The notes: generated from the letters alone by a model not told the origin. A stretch of DNA of 64,000 nt from Chelativorans salis (GCF_025336525.1 NZ_JAOCZP010000001.1:806001-870000); one strand, 5' to 3'; numbered from the stretch's first letter, positions 26,054 to 34,999 are shown. Numbers and translations: made by a program.

Positions 26054-27334
26054 ATGCTGATCGTTGCTATCGCCTTTATCGTGCTTCTTCTGATGGGCAT
26101 GCCCGTTGCCTTCGCCATCGCCATTTCGGGCACACTGTTCTTCATCCAGCACCCGGAGCTGCCGTTTACGATTCCCGTCCAGGTGACGGTCTCGCAGACG
26201 CAGAACTTCGCCCTGCTTGCTGTGCCTCTCTTCATCATGGCCGGCAATTTGATGAACCGTTCGGGCATCACCGAACGCCTGCTGGAGCTCGCTTCCGTGC
26301 TGACAGGCAGGCTCACCGGTGGCTTGGCACAGGTCTCGATCGCCCTTTCGGCACTGATGGGTGGCGTCTCCGGTTCGGCCATAGCAGACGCGGCCATGCA
26401 GTCGCGGATCCTCGGTGACGAGATGGTGAAGCGGGGTTTCCCGCTTGGCTTCGCGGCGTCCGTGCTCTCCTACGGCGCCGTGCTAACGCCGATCATCCCG
26501 CCCGGTATCGGCATGATCCTCTACGGCACGATCGGCCAGGTCTCGATCGGCCGCCTCTTCGCCGCAGGTTTCGTGCCGGCCTTCCTCTTGTGGCTTAGCC
26601 TCTCCGTCGCCGTCTGGCTGACCGCCAAGCGGCGCGGCTATATGCCCGAGAGAGAGCAATGGCCGACCGGACGGGAGGCGATCCGCGCCTTTACCGGCGG
26701 CATCTGGGCTATACTGTTTCCCGTCTTCCTGCTGCTCGGCCTGCGCATGGGTGTCTTCACCCCCTCCGAGATTGGTGCCTTCGCGGTGGTCTATGCCATC
26801 TTCATCGGCGTGCTGATCTACCGCAAGATGAAGGTTCGAGGCTTCCTGGAGGCGATGGAAGGCAGCTTAGGTGACGTCGGCTCGGTGATGTTCCTGATCG
26901 CCCTATCGGCGATCTTCAGCTATGGCATTGTGCTCGATCGCGTGCCCGAGGTGGTCTCGGGCTGGATCCTCGGCGTCACCGGCAATCTGCAAGGTGCCAT
27001 GATCCTAGTCGCGCTCTTCGTGCTCGTCATCGGCTTCTTCATCGACGCCACCGTGCTCATCATCATGCTGACGCCGATCTTCCTGCCGCTCATACGCCAG
27101 CTCGGAGGCGATCCCGTGCATTTCGGCATCGTCTTCATCCTGGCTGCCACCATCGGCAATTTCACGCCGCCGGTCGGAGCGGCCATGTATGCAGTGTGCT
27201 CGATCATGAAATGCCCCATCGGGGCCTATACACGCGAGTCCGTACCGCTGTTCGCAGCGGTCGCGCTGGTGACGCTGTTTTTGATTTTCGTGCCTGGCGC
27301 GGTGCTCCTCTTGCCCAACCTGATCTTCGGGTGA
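26054..27334 (+). CDS. TRAP transporter large permease (DctM type)
   Basis: 426 residues with about 12 hydrophobic segments. Typical blocks are GMPVAFAIAISGTLFF, SALMGGVSGSAIADAAMQSRIL, SYGAVLTPIIPPGIGMILYG and IIMLTPIFLPLIRQLGGDPVHFG. It forms the sodium-driven uptake channel with the small permease. It ends the operon, 91 bases before the convergent CocE-type gene. Confidence 0.95.
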   Translation: MLIVAIAFIVLLLMGMPVAFAIAISGTLFFIQHPELPFTIPVQVTVSQTQNFALLAVPLFIMAGNLMNRSGITERLLELASVLTGRLTGGLAQVSIALSALMGGVSGSAIADAAMQSRILGDEMVKRGFPLGFAASVLSYGAVLTPIIPPGIGMILYGTIGQVSIGRLFAAGFVPAFLLWLSLSVAVWLTAKRRGYMPEREQWPTGREAIRAFTGGIWAILFPVFLLLGLRMGVFTPSEIGAFAVVYAIFIGVLIYRKMKVRGFLEAMEGSLGDVGSVMFLIALSAIFSYGIVLDRVPEVVSGWILGVTGNLQGAMILVALFVLVIGFFIDATVLIIMLTPIFLPLIRQLGGDPVHFGIVFILAATIGNFTPPVGAAMYAVCSIMKCPIGAYTRESVPLFAAVALVTLFLIFVPGAVLLLPNLIFG

Positions 27335-27424
27335 GCGGGCGACAAATTCGCCGCATGGTGCTGATAGCCCGAGAAGCTGTTCCTTACCGTCCACGACAAA
27401 GCGATCAAGCTGAGGGCCGTTGTA

Positions 27425-29455
27425 TCAGACCAAGTTCCGCGGCACGGTCTTCTGCCAGGTACGGCAGAAAACCCTGCGCTCGTTCTCATATGCGTCTATG
27501 TCTCCTTCCACATAGAACGCACCGCCCGAACAAGTGAGGCGCGTACGCGTCTTCGTGCGGATCCGCCAGTCGTCGCCGCGTGCGAGAGTACGCTCCCACA
27601 TGGTCTCCCCCGCGACCGAACCGAAGTCGTTGCTACAGGCGCTATAACGCTCGACGGCCTTGGCGCCGACCTCCAGCCCCGCAGCCTCCTGCAGGTAGGT
27701 TCCACGATCGTCGATGACCTCAAGCACCGATTCGTCACTCGCCAGATTGCGCCGTACCAGCCACTCGTGCTCCTCGGGCAGGATCAGGCGCCGGCGGCTC
27801 GGACGCGCGCCCTGAGGCTCGCCGAGTTCTCTCAGTTCGGAGTCTTCCGCGCGCGGCTCGCGCACCGGGACATGAAGCATGCTATCGCGATAGTGCACGG
27901 TCATCATCACCGGTTCCGGCGGCGGCCACGCCAGCGGCCAGTATGAGGTCGACAGCGACAGGCGCAGCTTATGTCCTGCTGGCAATTGCTGCGCGATGTG
28001 GTTGAGACGTACCGTCACCCGAGCCGTCTCGCCGGGTTGCATCGGCGAAGGATGCTCCCGGCTGTCGCGGTGCGTAAGGTTGAACAAGCCGTAGGTGAAG
28101 CGCGTCGCGGAGCCGTCGGGCCAGACATCGGAGAGACGCGCCGCGATCATGGCAATCGGCCGGTCGACGCTCACCGTCAGGTCGATGACTGCCTGACCCA
28201 GAATTTCGATGGTCTCTGTCAGGGGCTCGGTCTCGAAGATGAGGGCGCCGCCATCCTCCTGGCGCTGATCGTGCGCCAAATCAGGCCCAGAAGCATAGGA
28301 GCACCATTTTCCAGCGAACAATCCCACGGAAAGGGGTGATTGCAGCGTTTCTACCGGGGGAACGGGGTCGGTCGCTTCCGCGTGGTCGGCAAGCGACCGT
28401 TGACGCAGGACAAAGGAACGGTCGCGGATCCTCGCCGATGGCCAAGTGTCCTCGCCGACCCAGCGCCCCGGCCGAGCCTCATATTGCGTTGTGGGTCGCT
28501 CGCTGTTCTGCATCCATGCTCGCAGCATCGGCTCGTCCATGACGCCGTTCGCCTCACTCTTAAGCCAATGATCCCACCAGCGCTTGATCTCGGTGAGAAA
28601 ATCGATGGCCGGTCCGGGCCTGCCGAAATGTGGATAGGTGTGAGCCCAGGGCCCGACGAGCCCCTTTCTCGGCGTTTGCAGGCTCTCGAGCATGCGGAAA
28701 ACGGCATTGGTGTATCCATCGGCCCAGCCGCTGACCAGCAGGACCGGGCAATCCACGGCCGCGTAGTCCTCACGGATCGAGCCGTGGCGCCAATAGGCAT
28801 CGCGGCGCTGGTGGGACAGCCATGTCGGCAACCAGAAACCGCCGGCCTCCAGGCGTTCGAACCACATATCCCGCCACTTGTCGCCGACGAGGAGCGGGTC
28901 GGGCGGCATACTGTTGTAGGCGAACATAACCGAGGCCCAGGAAAGATTATCGCCCAGAAGGCAGCCGCCCATGTGGTGCACGTCGTCGGAATAGCGGTCG
29001 TCGGTGGAGGAGGCGCTGACGACAGCCTTCAGCGCCGGCGGCCCGAGCGCGGCGATCTGAAGCGCGTTGAAGCCACCCCAGGAAATCCCCATCATGCCGA
29101 CGGCGCCGTTGCACCAGGGCTGGCGGGCAATCCACTCAATCACGCTGAGGCCGTCTTCGAGCTCCAGGGGGAGATATTCGTCCGCCAGCACGCCCTCCGA
29201 TTCGCCGCTTCCGCGCAGGTCGACGCGGACGCAGGCATAGCCATGGCCGGACAGAAAGCCGTGCGTGATTTCGTCGCGATGGGCCGTGCCGAAACGCTTG
29301 CGATAGGGTATGTATTCGAGAATGGTGGGAACGGGCACCCTGCGCGCCTCCGTCGGCAGCCAGATGCGCGCCGACAGACGCACGCCGTCCGCCATGGGTA
29401 TCTCCACATGGTCATCGATCTCGACGGAGTAAGGAAATTTGTCAACGTACTTCAT
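27425..29455 (-). CDS. CocE/NonD-family (S15-like) hydrolase
   Basis: 676 residues. The alpha/beta-hydrolase core starts near residue 16 and carries GISWGGFN with nucleophile Ser125, DLRGSGESEG, an aspartate in LLVSGWADGYTNA and a histidine in LVGPWAHTYPHFG. The C-terminal third is the jelly-roll domain of X-Pro dipeptidyl-peptidase/cocaine-esterase proteins (for example AARLSDVWPDGSATRFTYGL). A further 100 residues after that are unusual. The family cleaves esters or amides of small acyl substrates. Its start overlaps the end of the ATP-grasp gene by 14 bases, so the two are translated together. Confidence 0.85.
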   Translation of the reverse strand: MKYVDKFPYSVEIDDHVEIPMADGVRLSARIWLPTEARRVPVPTILEYIPYRKRFGTAHRDEITHGFLSGHGYACVRVDLRGSGESEGVLADEYLPLELEDGLSVIEWIARQPWCNGAVGMMGISWGGFNALQIAALGPPALKAVVSASSTDDRYSDDVHHMGGCLLGDNLSWASVMFAYNSMPPDPLLVGDKWRDMWFERLEAGGFWLPTWLSHQRRDAYWRHGSIREDYAAVDCPVLLVSGWADGYTNAVFRMLESLQTPRKGLVGPWAHTYPHFGRPGPAIDFLTEIKRWWDHWLKSEANGVMDEPMLRAWMQNSERPTTQYEARPGRWVGEDTWPSARIRDRSFVLRQRSLADHAEATDPVPPVETLQSPLSVGLFAGKWCSYASGPDLAHDQRQEDGGALIFETEPLTETIEILGQAVIDLTVSVDRPIAMIAARLSDVWPDGSATRFTYGLFNLTHRDSREHPSPMQPGETARVTVRLNHIAQQLPAGHKLRLSLSTSYWPLAWPPPEPVMMTVHYRDSMLHVPVREPRAEDSELRELGEPQGARPSRRRLILPEEHEWLVRRNLASDESVLEVIDDRGTYLQEAAGLEVGAKAVERYSACSNDFGSVAGETMWERTLARGDDWRIRTKTRTRLTCSGGAFYVEGDIDAYENERRVFCRTWQKTVPRNLV

Positions 29456-30749
29456 CGGATTGCGGTGCCGTCAGTCCTATCTCGAAAGGCAGAAGTTCCA
29501 TGATGTCCGCATGTTTGGCCATCAGTTCCTTATCGCTTCGTCCACCGACAAATATGTCAGCGATCTCGAAGCTGTAGCTGTCCTGAAAGGCCAGATGTGA
29601 CAAACGCTGACCCTCCTTGACCAGGATCTGGATTAGGGCTTCCGGGTAGCGCGACTGCATGTGGTGAATTTCCGGCGCGGAAGGGATCCTGATGATCTCT
29701 CCGTCCTGAAACAGCCTCACCATGAACTTCGCCGCCTTGGGCCATCTGCCCTTGCGCTGGGGAAAGACTGGTTCGCGCCCGAGCGCCAGATCGAGGATGA
29801 CCTTTTGGTGACTGGCGCCATCGACGTCCTGGAATAGTGGGCAATGGGATTTCGAGATGCGCGTATTCACCTCCAGAAGGCTGATACGGTCGCTCGGTTC
29901 GTCCCAGAAGAACTCCGCATTGAAGGGTGCGTTGTCGTAGCCGACGTGGTTCAGGACCCGCGCAATCACGTTTTCCATCCGCTCGAGAACCTGGCGCGGC
30001 AATCGGGACGGGTATTCATAGCGCGAGAAGGAGGATCGCGACTGCCCTTCCCGCAGCGAATCGACGTGACCGTAGACGGTAACGTCGCCGTTGAAGACAT
30101 AACCTTCCAGCGTCACCTGCGCATCGGCCGAGATGATCTCCTCTGCTATACAGAAACAGCCGCCGACCTCGGCCACCGCAGCGGGCCGCCCGACGATGTC
30201 GAGGAATTCGTCGAAGGGATTTCCGAAGGTTCCGATGTGCTGGCGCATGGCTGCGATCGCAGTTTGCAGTTCGTCGGCATCGTCGATACGGAACCCGAGA
30301 TAAGAAGAATGAGAGACGACAGGCTTGAGCCAGAAGGGAAAGTCCAGGTCGATGCTCTCGCTGGGATTTTCGGCGAAGGGATCGACGGCGCAGACATTCG
30401 GCGTGACATCGGGCACGCAGGCGTTCATCTCCCGGCGCGCCCAGTATTTATGCTCCAACATGGCGACCGTTTCCAGCCTCGGTGCAGGCAAGCCCTGCCT
30501 CTGGCAAAGCACTGGTGCCAGACACGCCCCTGGGAAATCCCAGTAATTCAGGATGGCGTCGGCTCGCTCGCCATCCCGCAGCCTCCTTTCCGCCAACTCC
30601 AACGTCTCGTTGAAGCTGAAGCCTGGCTCGACCTCGACTGACTCGTGTGGATTGAGCAATTCGCGAAAATGCATTTCGTCGGCTTGCGGCACGGCCTCCA
30701 GCAGCGCCAGGTTGAAGGGTTCCAGGCCGGCAACGTATACGGTTGGCAT
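29442..30749 (-). CDS. ATP-grasp domain ligase of unknown substrate
   Basis: 435 residues. A lysine in FPFWLKPVVSHSSYLG and the acidic/asparagine metal site in NAEFFWDEPSDRISLLEVNTRIS identify an ATP-grasp fold (residues about 100-320), preceded by a Rossmann-like segment starting MPTVYVAGLEPFNLALLEA. These enzymes use ATP to make acylphosphates and join carboxylates to amines or thiols. The N- and C-terminal domains do not match purine, biotin, D-Ala ligase or carbamoyl-phosphate enzymes that I recognise. A GGAAG lies upstream of the ATG. The pairing with a CocE-type hydrolase suggests making and cutting of the same amide or ester bond. Confidence 0.75.
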   Translation of the reverse strand: MPTVYVAGLEPFNLALLEAVPQADEMHFRELLNPHESVEVEPGFSFNETLELAERRLRDGERADAILNYWDFPGACLAPVLCQRQGLPAPRLETVAMLEHKYWARREMNACVPDVTPNVCAVDPFAENPSESIDLDFPFWLKPVVSHSSYLGFRIDDADELQTAIAAMRQHIGTFGNPFDEFLDIVGRPAAVAEVGGCFCIAEEIISADAQVTLEGYVFNGDVTVYGHVDSLREGQSRSSFSRYEYPSRLPRQVLERMENVIARVLNHVGYDNAPFNAEFFWDEPSDRISLLEVNTRISKSHCPLFQDVDGASHQKVILDLALGREPVFPQRKGRWPKAAKFMVRLFQDGEIIRIPSAPEIHHMQSRYPEALIQILVKEGQRLSHLAFQDSYSFEIADIFVGGRSDKELMAKHADIMELLPFEIGLTAPQSDEVR

Positions 30750-31087
30750 ATCTTCCGCTTTCTCCGGGGATAGACTTCGCGGCTAGGCACTACCTAGGAA
30801 CCGTTATGGCCAATCTAGGTTCCGACGAGGCGGGCAAAGGCGTCGTCATACGGTGCCTGCTTCTGCCGCTCGCAGCACGCTAGGGCCCGCTTCGGGCCTT
30901 GGTCGAGCCTCGCCACAAACTTCCGTCTTAGCCGACATGGTCTGAGGTCCGAATCGTCGGCCGTAGAAGTCCGATGCCCGGAACAGCGCCCAAAAGATCC
31001 TGTTGTAGGCGCCGATTCATCGGCGATTGGCCTGCCGGAGAGACGGTAGCATTGACCGATGAATCGCCTACGGAAAAGGAGAAACCG
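30750..31087. other. Intergenic region with inverted repeats before the Ser-rich protein
   Basis: No gene is seen. GCCGATTCATCGGC at 31011-31024 is a perfect 6-2-6 palindrome, and its core CGATTCATCGG recurs in reverse complement at 31056-31066, 22 bases before the next start codon. The two copies could pair into a leader hairpin or be a repeated binding site. The divergent promoters of the ATP-grasp and Ser-rich genes should lie here. Confidence 0.4.
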
Positions 31088-31972
31088 ATGAAACGAGTAC
31101 TAGCACTCTCGACCGCTGCCTTGATGGCAACCTCCATCCTGGCTTTTCCTGCCCTGGCCGACGATGACGACGGGGGCGGCAGCTCGACAGAGGCGTCCAG
31201 CAGCAGTTCATCCACATCCGACGCCTCTAGTAGCGCATCCTCCGACGGGGCCGGCGGCTCGGTTGAAGCATCCAGCAGCGGTTCATCCACATCCGATGCC
31301 TCCAGTAGCGTCTCTGTCGATGATGGGACAAACAGCGTCTCTGGTGCGGCGGATGCTTCCACTAGTGCCAGCGGGTCGGCTGACGTCTCCGGATCGCTGG
31401 ACGGCTCCGGCAATCTGTCGGGCAGCGCCAGCACGTCCACCGAAGCCGATGCCGAAGCTGAGGCTTCGGGAAGCCTGAGCGGAACGGAAGACGAAGGAGC
31501 GATGGCGTCCACATCTCCAGAAGCTGAGACAGATGCAGAAGCCGCAGCTTCGGGCGCCGGCACGACTGAGGCCGCTGCAACTGCCGATGCTCCGGAAGGA
31601 ACCGACGCTGTGAGCGCAACCGCGATCGCTTCGTCCGAAGAGGTTGTGCAAGCCGTTTCGGCGATAGAGTCGAGCAACACGTTCGTCACGCAGATCAGTG
31701 ACGTTGGCGAAGGGGCGACGGTAAGCGTCGTGAATATCGGGTCGATCACCAACACCGAGAACAACATCACGATCGAGAACGCTATAAATATCCATGCCGA
31801 TTACATCGCCAATCTGCAAAATGCGATTGCATCGAATGGGACACTCAGCGCGACCCTCGAAGCCAACAATGTGAACGTGTCCTCGATCGTTGGAGCGAGA
31901 GCCCAAGGAAACCAGCTGATCCTTTACGGGCGCGACTGCGACAGATCGCATCCCCTGGCGCGCTGTGGCTGA
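31088..31972 (+). CDS. Secreted Ser/Ala/Asp/Glu-rich low-complexity protein
   Basis: 294 residues: signal peptide (cleavage near FPALA-DDDD), then about 150 residues made almost only of Ser, Ala, Gly, Asp, Glu and Thr, with SSSGSSTSDASSS-type repeats (two similar blocks near residues 35-80), then a more normal C-terminal domain of about 90 residues (SNTFVTQISDVGEGATV, IENAINIHADYIANLQNAI) that ends with two cysteines (DCDRSHPLARCG). The middle is probably disordered and strongly acidic. The opposite strand has a long shadow frame because of the biased codons. AAGGAG lies upstream of the ATG; a hairpin follows the gene. Confidence 0.8.
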   Translation: MKRVLALSTAALMATSILAFPALADDDDGGGSSTEASSSSSSTSDASSSASSDGAGGSVEASSSGSSTSDASSSVSVDDGTNSVSGAADASTSASGSADVSGSLDGSGNLSGSASTSTEADAEAEASGSLSGTEDEGAMASTSPEAETDAEAAASGAGTTEAAATADAPEGTDAVSATAIASSEEVVQAVSAIESSNTFVTQISDVGEGATVSVVNIGSITNTENNITIENAINIHADYIANLQNAIASNGTLSATLEANNVNVSSIVGARAQGNQLILYGRDCDRSHPLARCG

Positions 31973-32003
31973 CGGCTGACGTCGCAACTATAGCAAGGCC
32001 TGT

Positions 32004-32033
32004 GGTCAGCCTGCCGGAACCGGCGGGCTGACC
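32004..32033 (+). terminator. Hairpin after the Ser-rich protein gene
   Basis: GGTCAGCCTGCCGG and CCGGCGGGCTGACC pair over 14 positions with one G-T wobble; the innermost pairs probably open to make the loop. It starts 32 bases after the stop at 31972. No T tract follows. Confidence 0.55.
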
Positions 32034-32175
32034 ATCTGACCATCGCTTTGCTGGGACGGCACCGATCTGAGCTGCTTCCAGTTACGAGGTCTCCACGATT
32101 GTTGCCGACAGCCAGCAGTATTCGTATCTTATCGAAAGGATAGAGAGAGCCAAGCGGCTGAAGAGGAATAGAGCC

Positions 32176-32799
32176 ATGCTCTTGGCCAGAAAGCTCACAT
32201 CCACACTCCTCGGTGTGTCCCTCACGGCTGCACTCGTCGCGGCCCCCTATCGCTTCACCTATACCGGTCCCTCGAAAGGGCTTCTCCCGCAGATGGCGGT
32301 CGCTCAGGACGAATCCGAGGGCAGCGATTCCGGCTCGGGCGGTGGGTCACAGAGCAGTGACGAGTCCGAGGACGAAGGAACCATCAGCCCAAGCGGTGCC
32401 AGAGAGGCCGATGAGCAAAGCGGTAGCGTCCCCACGGATGCGGGCGAGGCCGGCCAAGCAAGTCCCGCCGAGGAAGTCGAGCACGACATCAGCACGGAGC
32501 CTGCGGATAACAACAACGTTGACCAAGTCGAGCCTGACCAAGCCGAACCTGACCAGGTAGGGCCTGACCAGGTAGAGCCTGACCAGCAGGAACCGGCCGA
32601 TGAGGCAACTGTCGATGTGCCGACTGAAGCCGAGGAGCCGATTGAAGAGGCAAACGTCGAAGTGCAGTACTCAAACGGCATGCGGGAGGAGATACGGGGC
32701 GGTCGCTACGAGATGACCGATGCACAGGGCCGCGTCATAATCAATCGCCCCGCAACGGAGTCCGATCACACACGGCTGCTCCGCGCCATGGGTAGGTGA
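32176..32799 (+). CDS. Secreted acidic protein with EPDQ repeats
   Basis: 207 residues with a signal peptide or signal anchor at 1-43 (processing near AVAQDE). Residues 44-100 are Ser/Glu/Asp-rich. Residues about 114-138 contain five tandem copies of a five-residue unit close to VEPDQ, encoded by near-identical 15-base repeats at about 32522-32590. The C-terminal 45 residues (VEVQYSNGMREEIRGGRYEM, DAQGRVIINRPAT) look folded and conserved. No function is recognised. It resembles the Ser-rich protein upstream in composition and lies 203 bases after it. Confidence 0.75.
   Translation: MLLARKLTSTLLGVSLTAALVAAPYRFTYTGPSKGLLPQMAVAQDESEGSDSGSGGGSQSSDESEDEGTISPSGAREADEQSGSVPTDAGEAGQASPAEEVEHDISTEPADNNNVDQVEPDQAEPDQVGPDQVEPDQQEPADEATVDVPTEAEEPIEEANVEVQYSNGMREEIRGGRYEMTDAQGRVIINRPATESDHTRLLRAMGR
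32522..32590 (+). repeat. Tandem 15-base repeat within the EPDQ protein gene
   Basis: The unit GTCGAGCCTGACCAA and close variants occur in tandem about five times (DQVEP, DQAEP, DQVGP, DQVEP, DQQEP). Such short in-frame repeats can change copy number by slippage and so vary the length of the protein. Confidence 0.7.
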
Positions 32800-32858
32800 T
32801 AGCGAAACTGATTCTCTGGAGCGCCGTGGATGTCTTCGCGAATTTTCGCGAGCGGATG

Positions 32859-33518
32859 TCACGCGGGCGGATAGCCGTTTTCCACCGCATCACGCAGCAC
32901 CATGGCGGCTTGGGTACGGTTACTCACGTCAAGCTTGGCGAGAATGCGCGTCATGTGATGCTTGACCGTCTTTTCCTGAAGATCAAGTCGCCGCGCGACG
33001 TGCTTATTGCTCAATCCGCCTGCTACCAGCGTCAGGATTTCCCTTTCCCGCTCGGTGAGGGCGGCAAGCGGATTGGTCACGGGCGGCAAGCCGGATCGCG
33101 TGGAGAGGTCCGAGAGCAACCGCGCCGACAAACTGGGTGAAACATAGCTTTCGCCTGCAGCAACTGTGCGCAGGATTTCGGCAAGCGCCCGCGAGCCGAC
33201 GCCTTTTAGCACATAGCCCTTCGCACCACTGTTTAGAGCCTTTGCGACATCCTCTGTCCTTTCTGAAACGGTCAGCAGGAGGATCTTCTGGGTGGGGTGG
33301 CGGGCGAGGATCGGCTCGATTGCGTTCAAGCCTCCGCCAGGCATCGATATGTCCAGCAAGACGATATCCGGACGCTTCGCTTCAGTTATTTGCAGCGCGT
33401 CTTCCTTCGTGGCTCCTTCGCCAACAATTTCGAAGCCGCCGTTTTCCGATAGGCTGCGTGCCACTCCCTCCCTGAACAGTGGGTGGTCATCAATCACCGC
33501 AATCCGGATTCCTGCCAT
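32859..33518 (-). CDS. NarL/FixJ-family response regulator
   Basis: 219 residues. The receiver domain has the acidic pair Asp10-Asp11 (VIDDHPLF), phospho-acceptor Asp56 (IVLLDISMPG), the threonine of LLLTVSE and the lysine of YVLKGVG. A linker leads to a LuxR-type helix-turn-helix: LTEREREILTLVAGGLSNKHVA and QEKTVKHHMTRILAKL. Its ATG overlaps the stop codon of the histidine kinase by one base (TGATG), so kinase and regulator are coupled. Confidence 0.93.
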   Translation of the reverse strand: MAGIRIAVIDDHPLFREGVARSLSENGGFEIVGEGATKEDALQITEAKRPDIVLLDISMPGGGLNAIEPILARHPTQKILLLTVSERTEDVAKALNSGAKGYVLKGVGSRALAEILRTVAAGESYVSPSLSARLLSDLSTRSGLPPVTNPLAALTEREREILTLVAGGLSNKHVARRLDLQEKTVKHHMTRILAKLDVSNRTQAAMVLRDAVENGYPPA

Positions 33519-34999
33519 CACACCGGCTCCACTTCCTCAATGTCGAGAGACATCCGAACCTTCGTACCCCTTTTGGATGAGATCACTTCAAACCGGCCGC
33601 CCAGGCTCTCCACCCGCTCGTGGAGCCCAGCAAGTCCGAGCCCCTCGGAATGCACGTTCGCTGGATCGAAACCGTGGCCATTGTCCGAGACCTCAACAGT
33701 GATGTGACCAGCATCCGCTGTTTGCATCACCGCTTGCCCAATACCCCCGCCGTGACGATAGCTGTTATTCAGCGCCTCCTGCACAAATCGATAGATACAA
33801 ATTTTCTCCGAAGGCGAGAGGGAATGTGATATCTGCGACATTGACAGTGCGGCTGTCGTTCCAGTGCGCCGCTCATGCGTGCGGACGGCCAATTGGAGGA
33901 TCTCCGGCAACTCGGCTGCTTCGACGTGCGGCAGAACGAGACCGTGGCAGATGCTTCTGATTTCACGCAAGGCTTCTTCCAGGGCAGATTTGATGGCAAG
34001 CACCTCGCGCTCGCGCGCCTCGCTTGCCGCGGACGCGTCGGTCAGGGCGGTGCTGTCCAGCTTGAGCGCTGCAAGCGCCAGAAGCTGCGAGGGCCCGTCG
34101 TGCAGGTCAGCGCCGATCCGTCTCAGGTAGCGCTCGTTGAGTGCAGTCGTGCGCTGGGACGCGCGCTGGACGCGCAAGCGCAATGCCTTGTTCTGTGCGA
34201 CCAGGTCCAACAGCTCGGCAACGCGTTCCCTGAGGGCCTGGCTCTGGCGGTCGATCAGACGGCTGCCTCGAAAGACAATCGCTGAAAGCGTGAGGAAGAA
34301 ACCCGATATGACGGTAGCTACAGCAAGCCAGCTCCAGGCACGCGCCCGTAGCAGGTCGCGTTCGAAATCGGTGGCAATCTCCTGGAATTCGGAAACCGCG
34401 ACGACATCGCCGGACCACGGTTGCAGCACCGGGTTGTAGATTTCCAACAGCGGACTGCCGCCAACGACTCCCACCTCGCCCGTGCGGTCGGCGGACCGAT
34501 GGAAATCCGCGACCAGTCTGCCCTTGAAGGCTGCCTGGAGATCGTCGCTGAGTTCGAAGCGCTTGCCGATGAGGGTTTTGTCCTTGGAATAAAGGATCGT
34601 TCCGTCGCGGCTCCACAGATTGAACGATGCGAGACGATTGCCGAGCGCCCCCTGCCCGAGTGTCTCATCGAGCGCACGCTTGACCGGGTCAGCAAGCACC
34701 TTGCTCCTCTGCATATCCGGCAAGAGTGGAGCAATAACACTGTCCACGTAACGCGCCGTTGTCGCTGCAGAATTGCGGGTAACGCTGTCCTGGATCAGGT
34801 TCGTTACCAGAACGCCAATGATGACCATGGCGGCAACCGAAACAAGCCCGCCCGCAACCAGGAACTGAGCGGCCAGGGACCGCGCGTTCCAAAAATCGCG
34901 AAGCCGGTGCAATTGCAGCACCGCGCCACGTTCCCTTTCACGGCCCAGCCGTTGTTCCGATTCGACACCGTCGGGATCAACGGCGGGAGCTCGTGTCAT
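33518..34999 (-). CDS. NarX/DegS-type sensor histidine kinase
   Basis: About 493 residues. Transmembrane helix 1 is near 43-66 and helix 2 near 222-244, enclosing a periplasmic sensor of about 155 residues (FNLWSRDGTILYSKDKTLIGK looks like a Cache/PAS-like fold). A short cytoplasmic coiled coil leads to a HisKA_3 domain with His300 in RIGADLHDGPSQLLALA, and an ATPase domain with N box RFVQEALNNSYRHGG and G boxes VSDNGHGFDP and GLGLAGLHERV. The open frame extends to 35806 but that part is antisense to the LysR gene. The start is set at 34999 (GGGAAG upstream); 35017 is an alternative. Confidence 0.88.
   Translation of the reverse strand: MTRAPAVDPDGVESEQRLGRERERGAVLQLHRLRDFWNARSLAAQFLVAGGLVSVAAMVIIGVLVTNLIQDSVTRNSAATTARYVDSVIAPLLPDMQRSKVLADPVKRALDETLGQGALGNRLASFNLWSRDGTILYSKDKTLIGKRFELSDDLQAAFKGRLVADFHRSADRTGEVGVVGGSPLLEIYNPVLQPWSGDVVAVSEFQEIATDFERDLLRARAWSWLAVATVISGFFLTLSAIVFRGSRLIDRQSQALRERVAELLDLVAQNKALRLRVQRASQRTTALNERYLRRIGADLHDGPSQLLALAALKLDSTALTDASAASEAREREVLAIKSALEEALREIRSICHGLVLPHVEAAELPEILQLAVRTHERRTGTTAALSMSQISHSLSPSEKICIYRFVQEALNNSYRHGGGIGQAVMQTADAGHITVEVSDNGHGFDPANVHSEGLGLAGLHERVESLGGRFEVISSKRGTKVRMSLDIEEVEPV

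Noticed and set aside
28340-29503. A 387-codon forward frame opposite the CocE-type hydrolase
   Set aside because: Shadow of a gene with a complete hydrolase triad.
30928-31770. A 280-codon reverse frame rich in Ser, Ala, Val and Pro
   Set aside because: It is antisense to the Ser-rich protein; biased GCC/TCC-type codons read as Ala/Ser/Val-rich on both strands. The forward frame has a ribosome site and signal peptide.
32522-32590. Tandem repeat considered as a CRISPR-like array
   Set aside because: Units are 15 bases with no spacers, in frame and inside a coding region.
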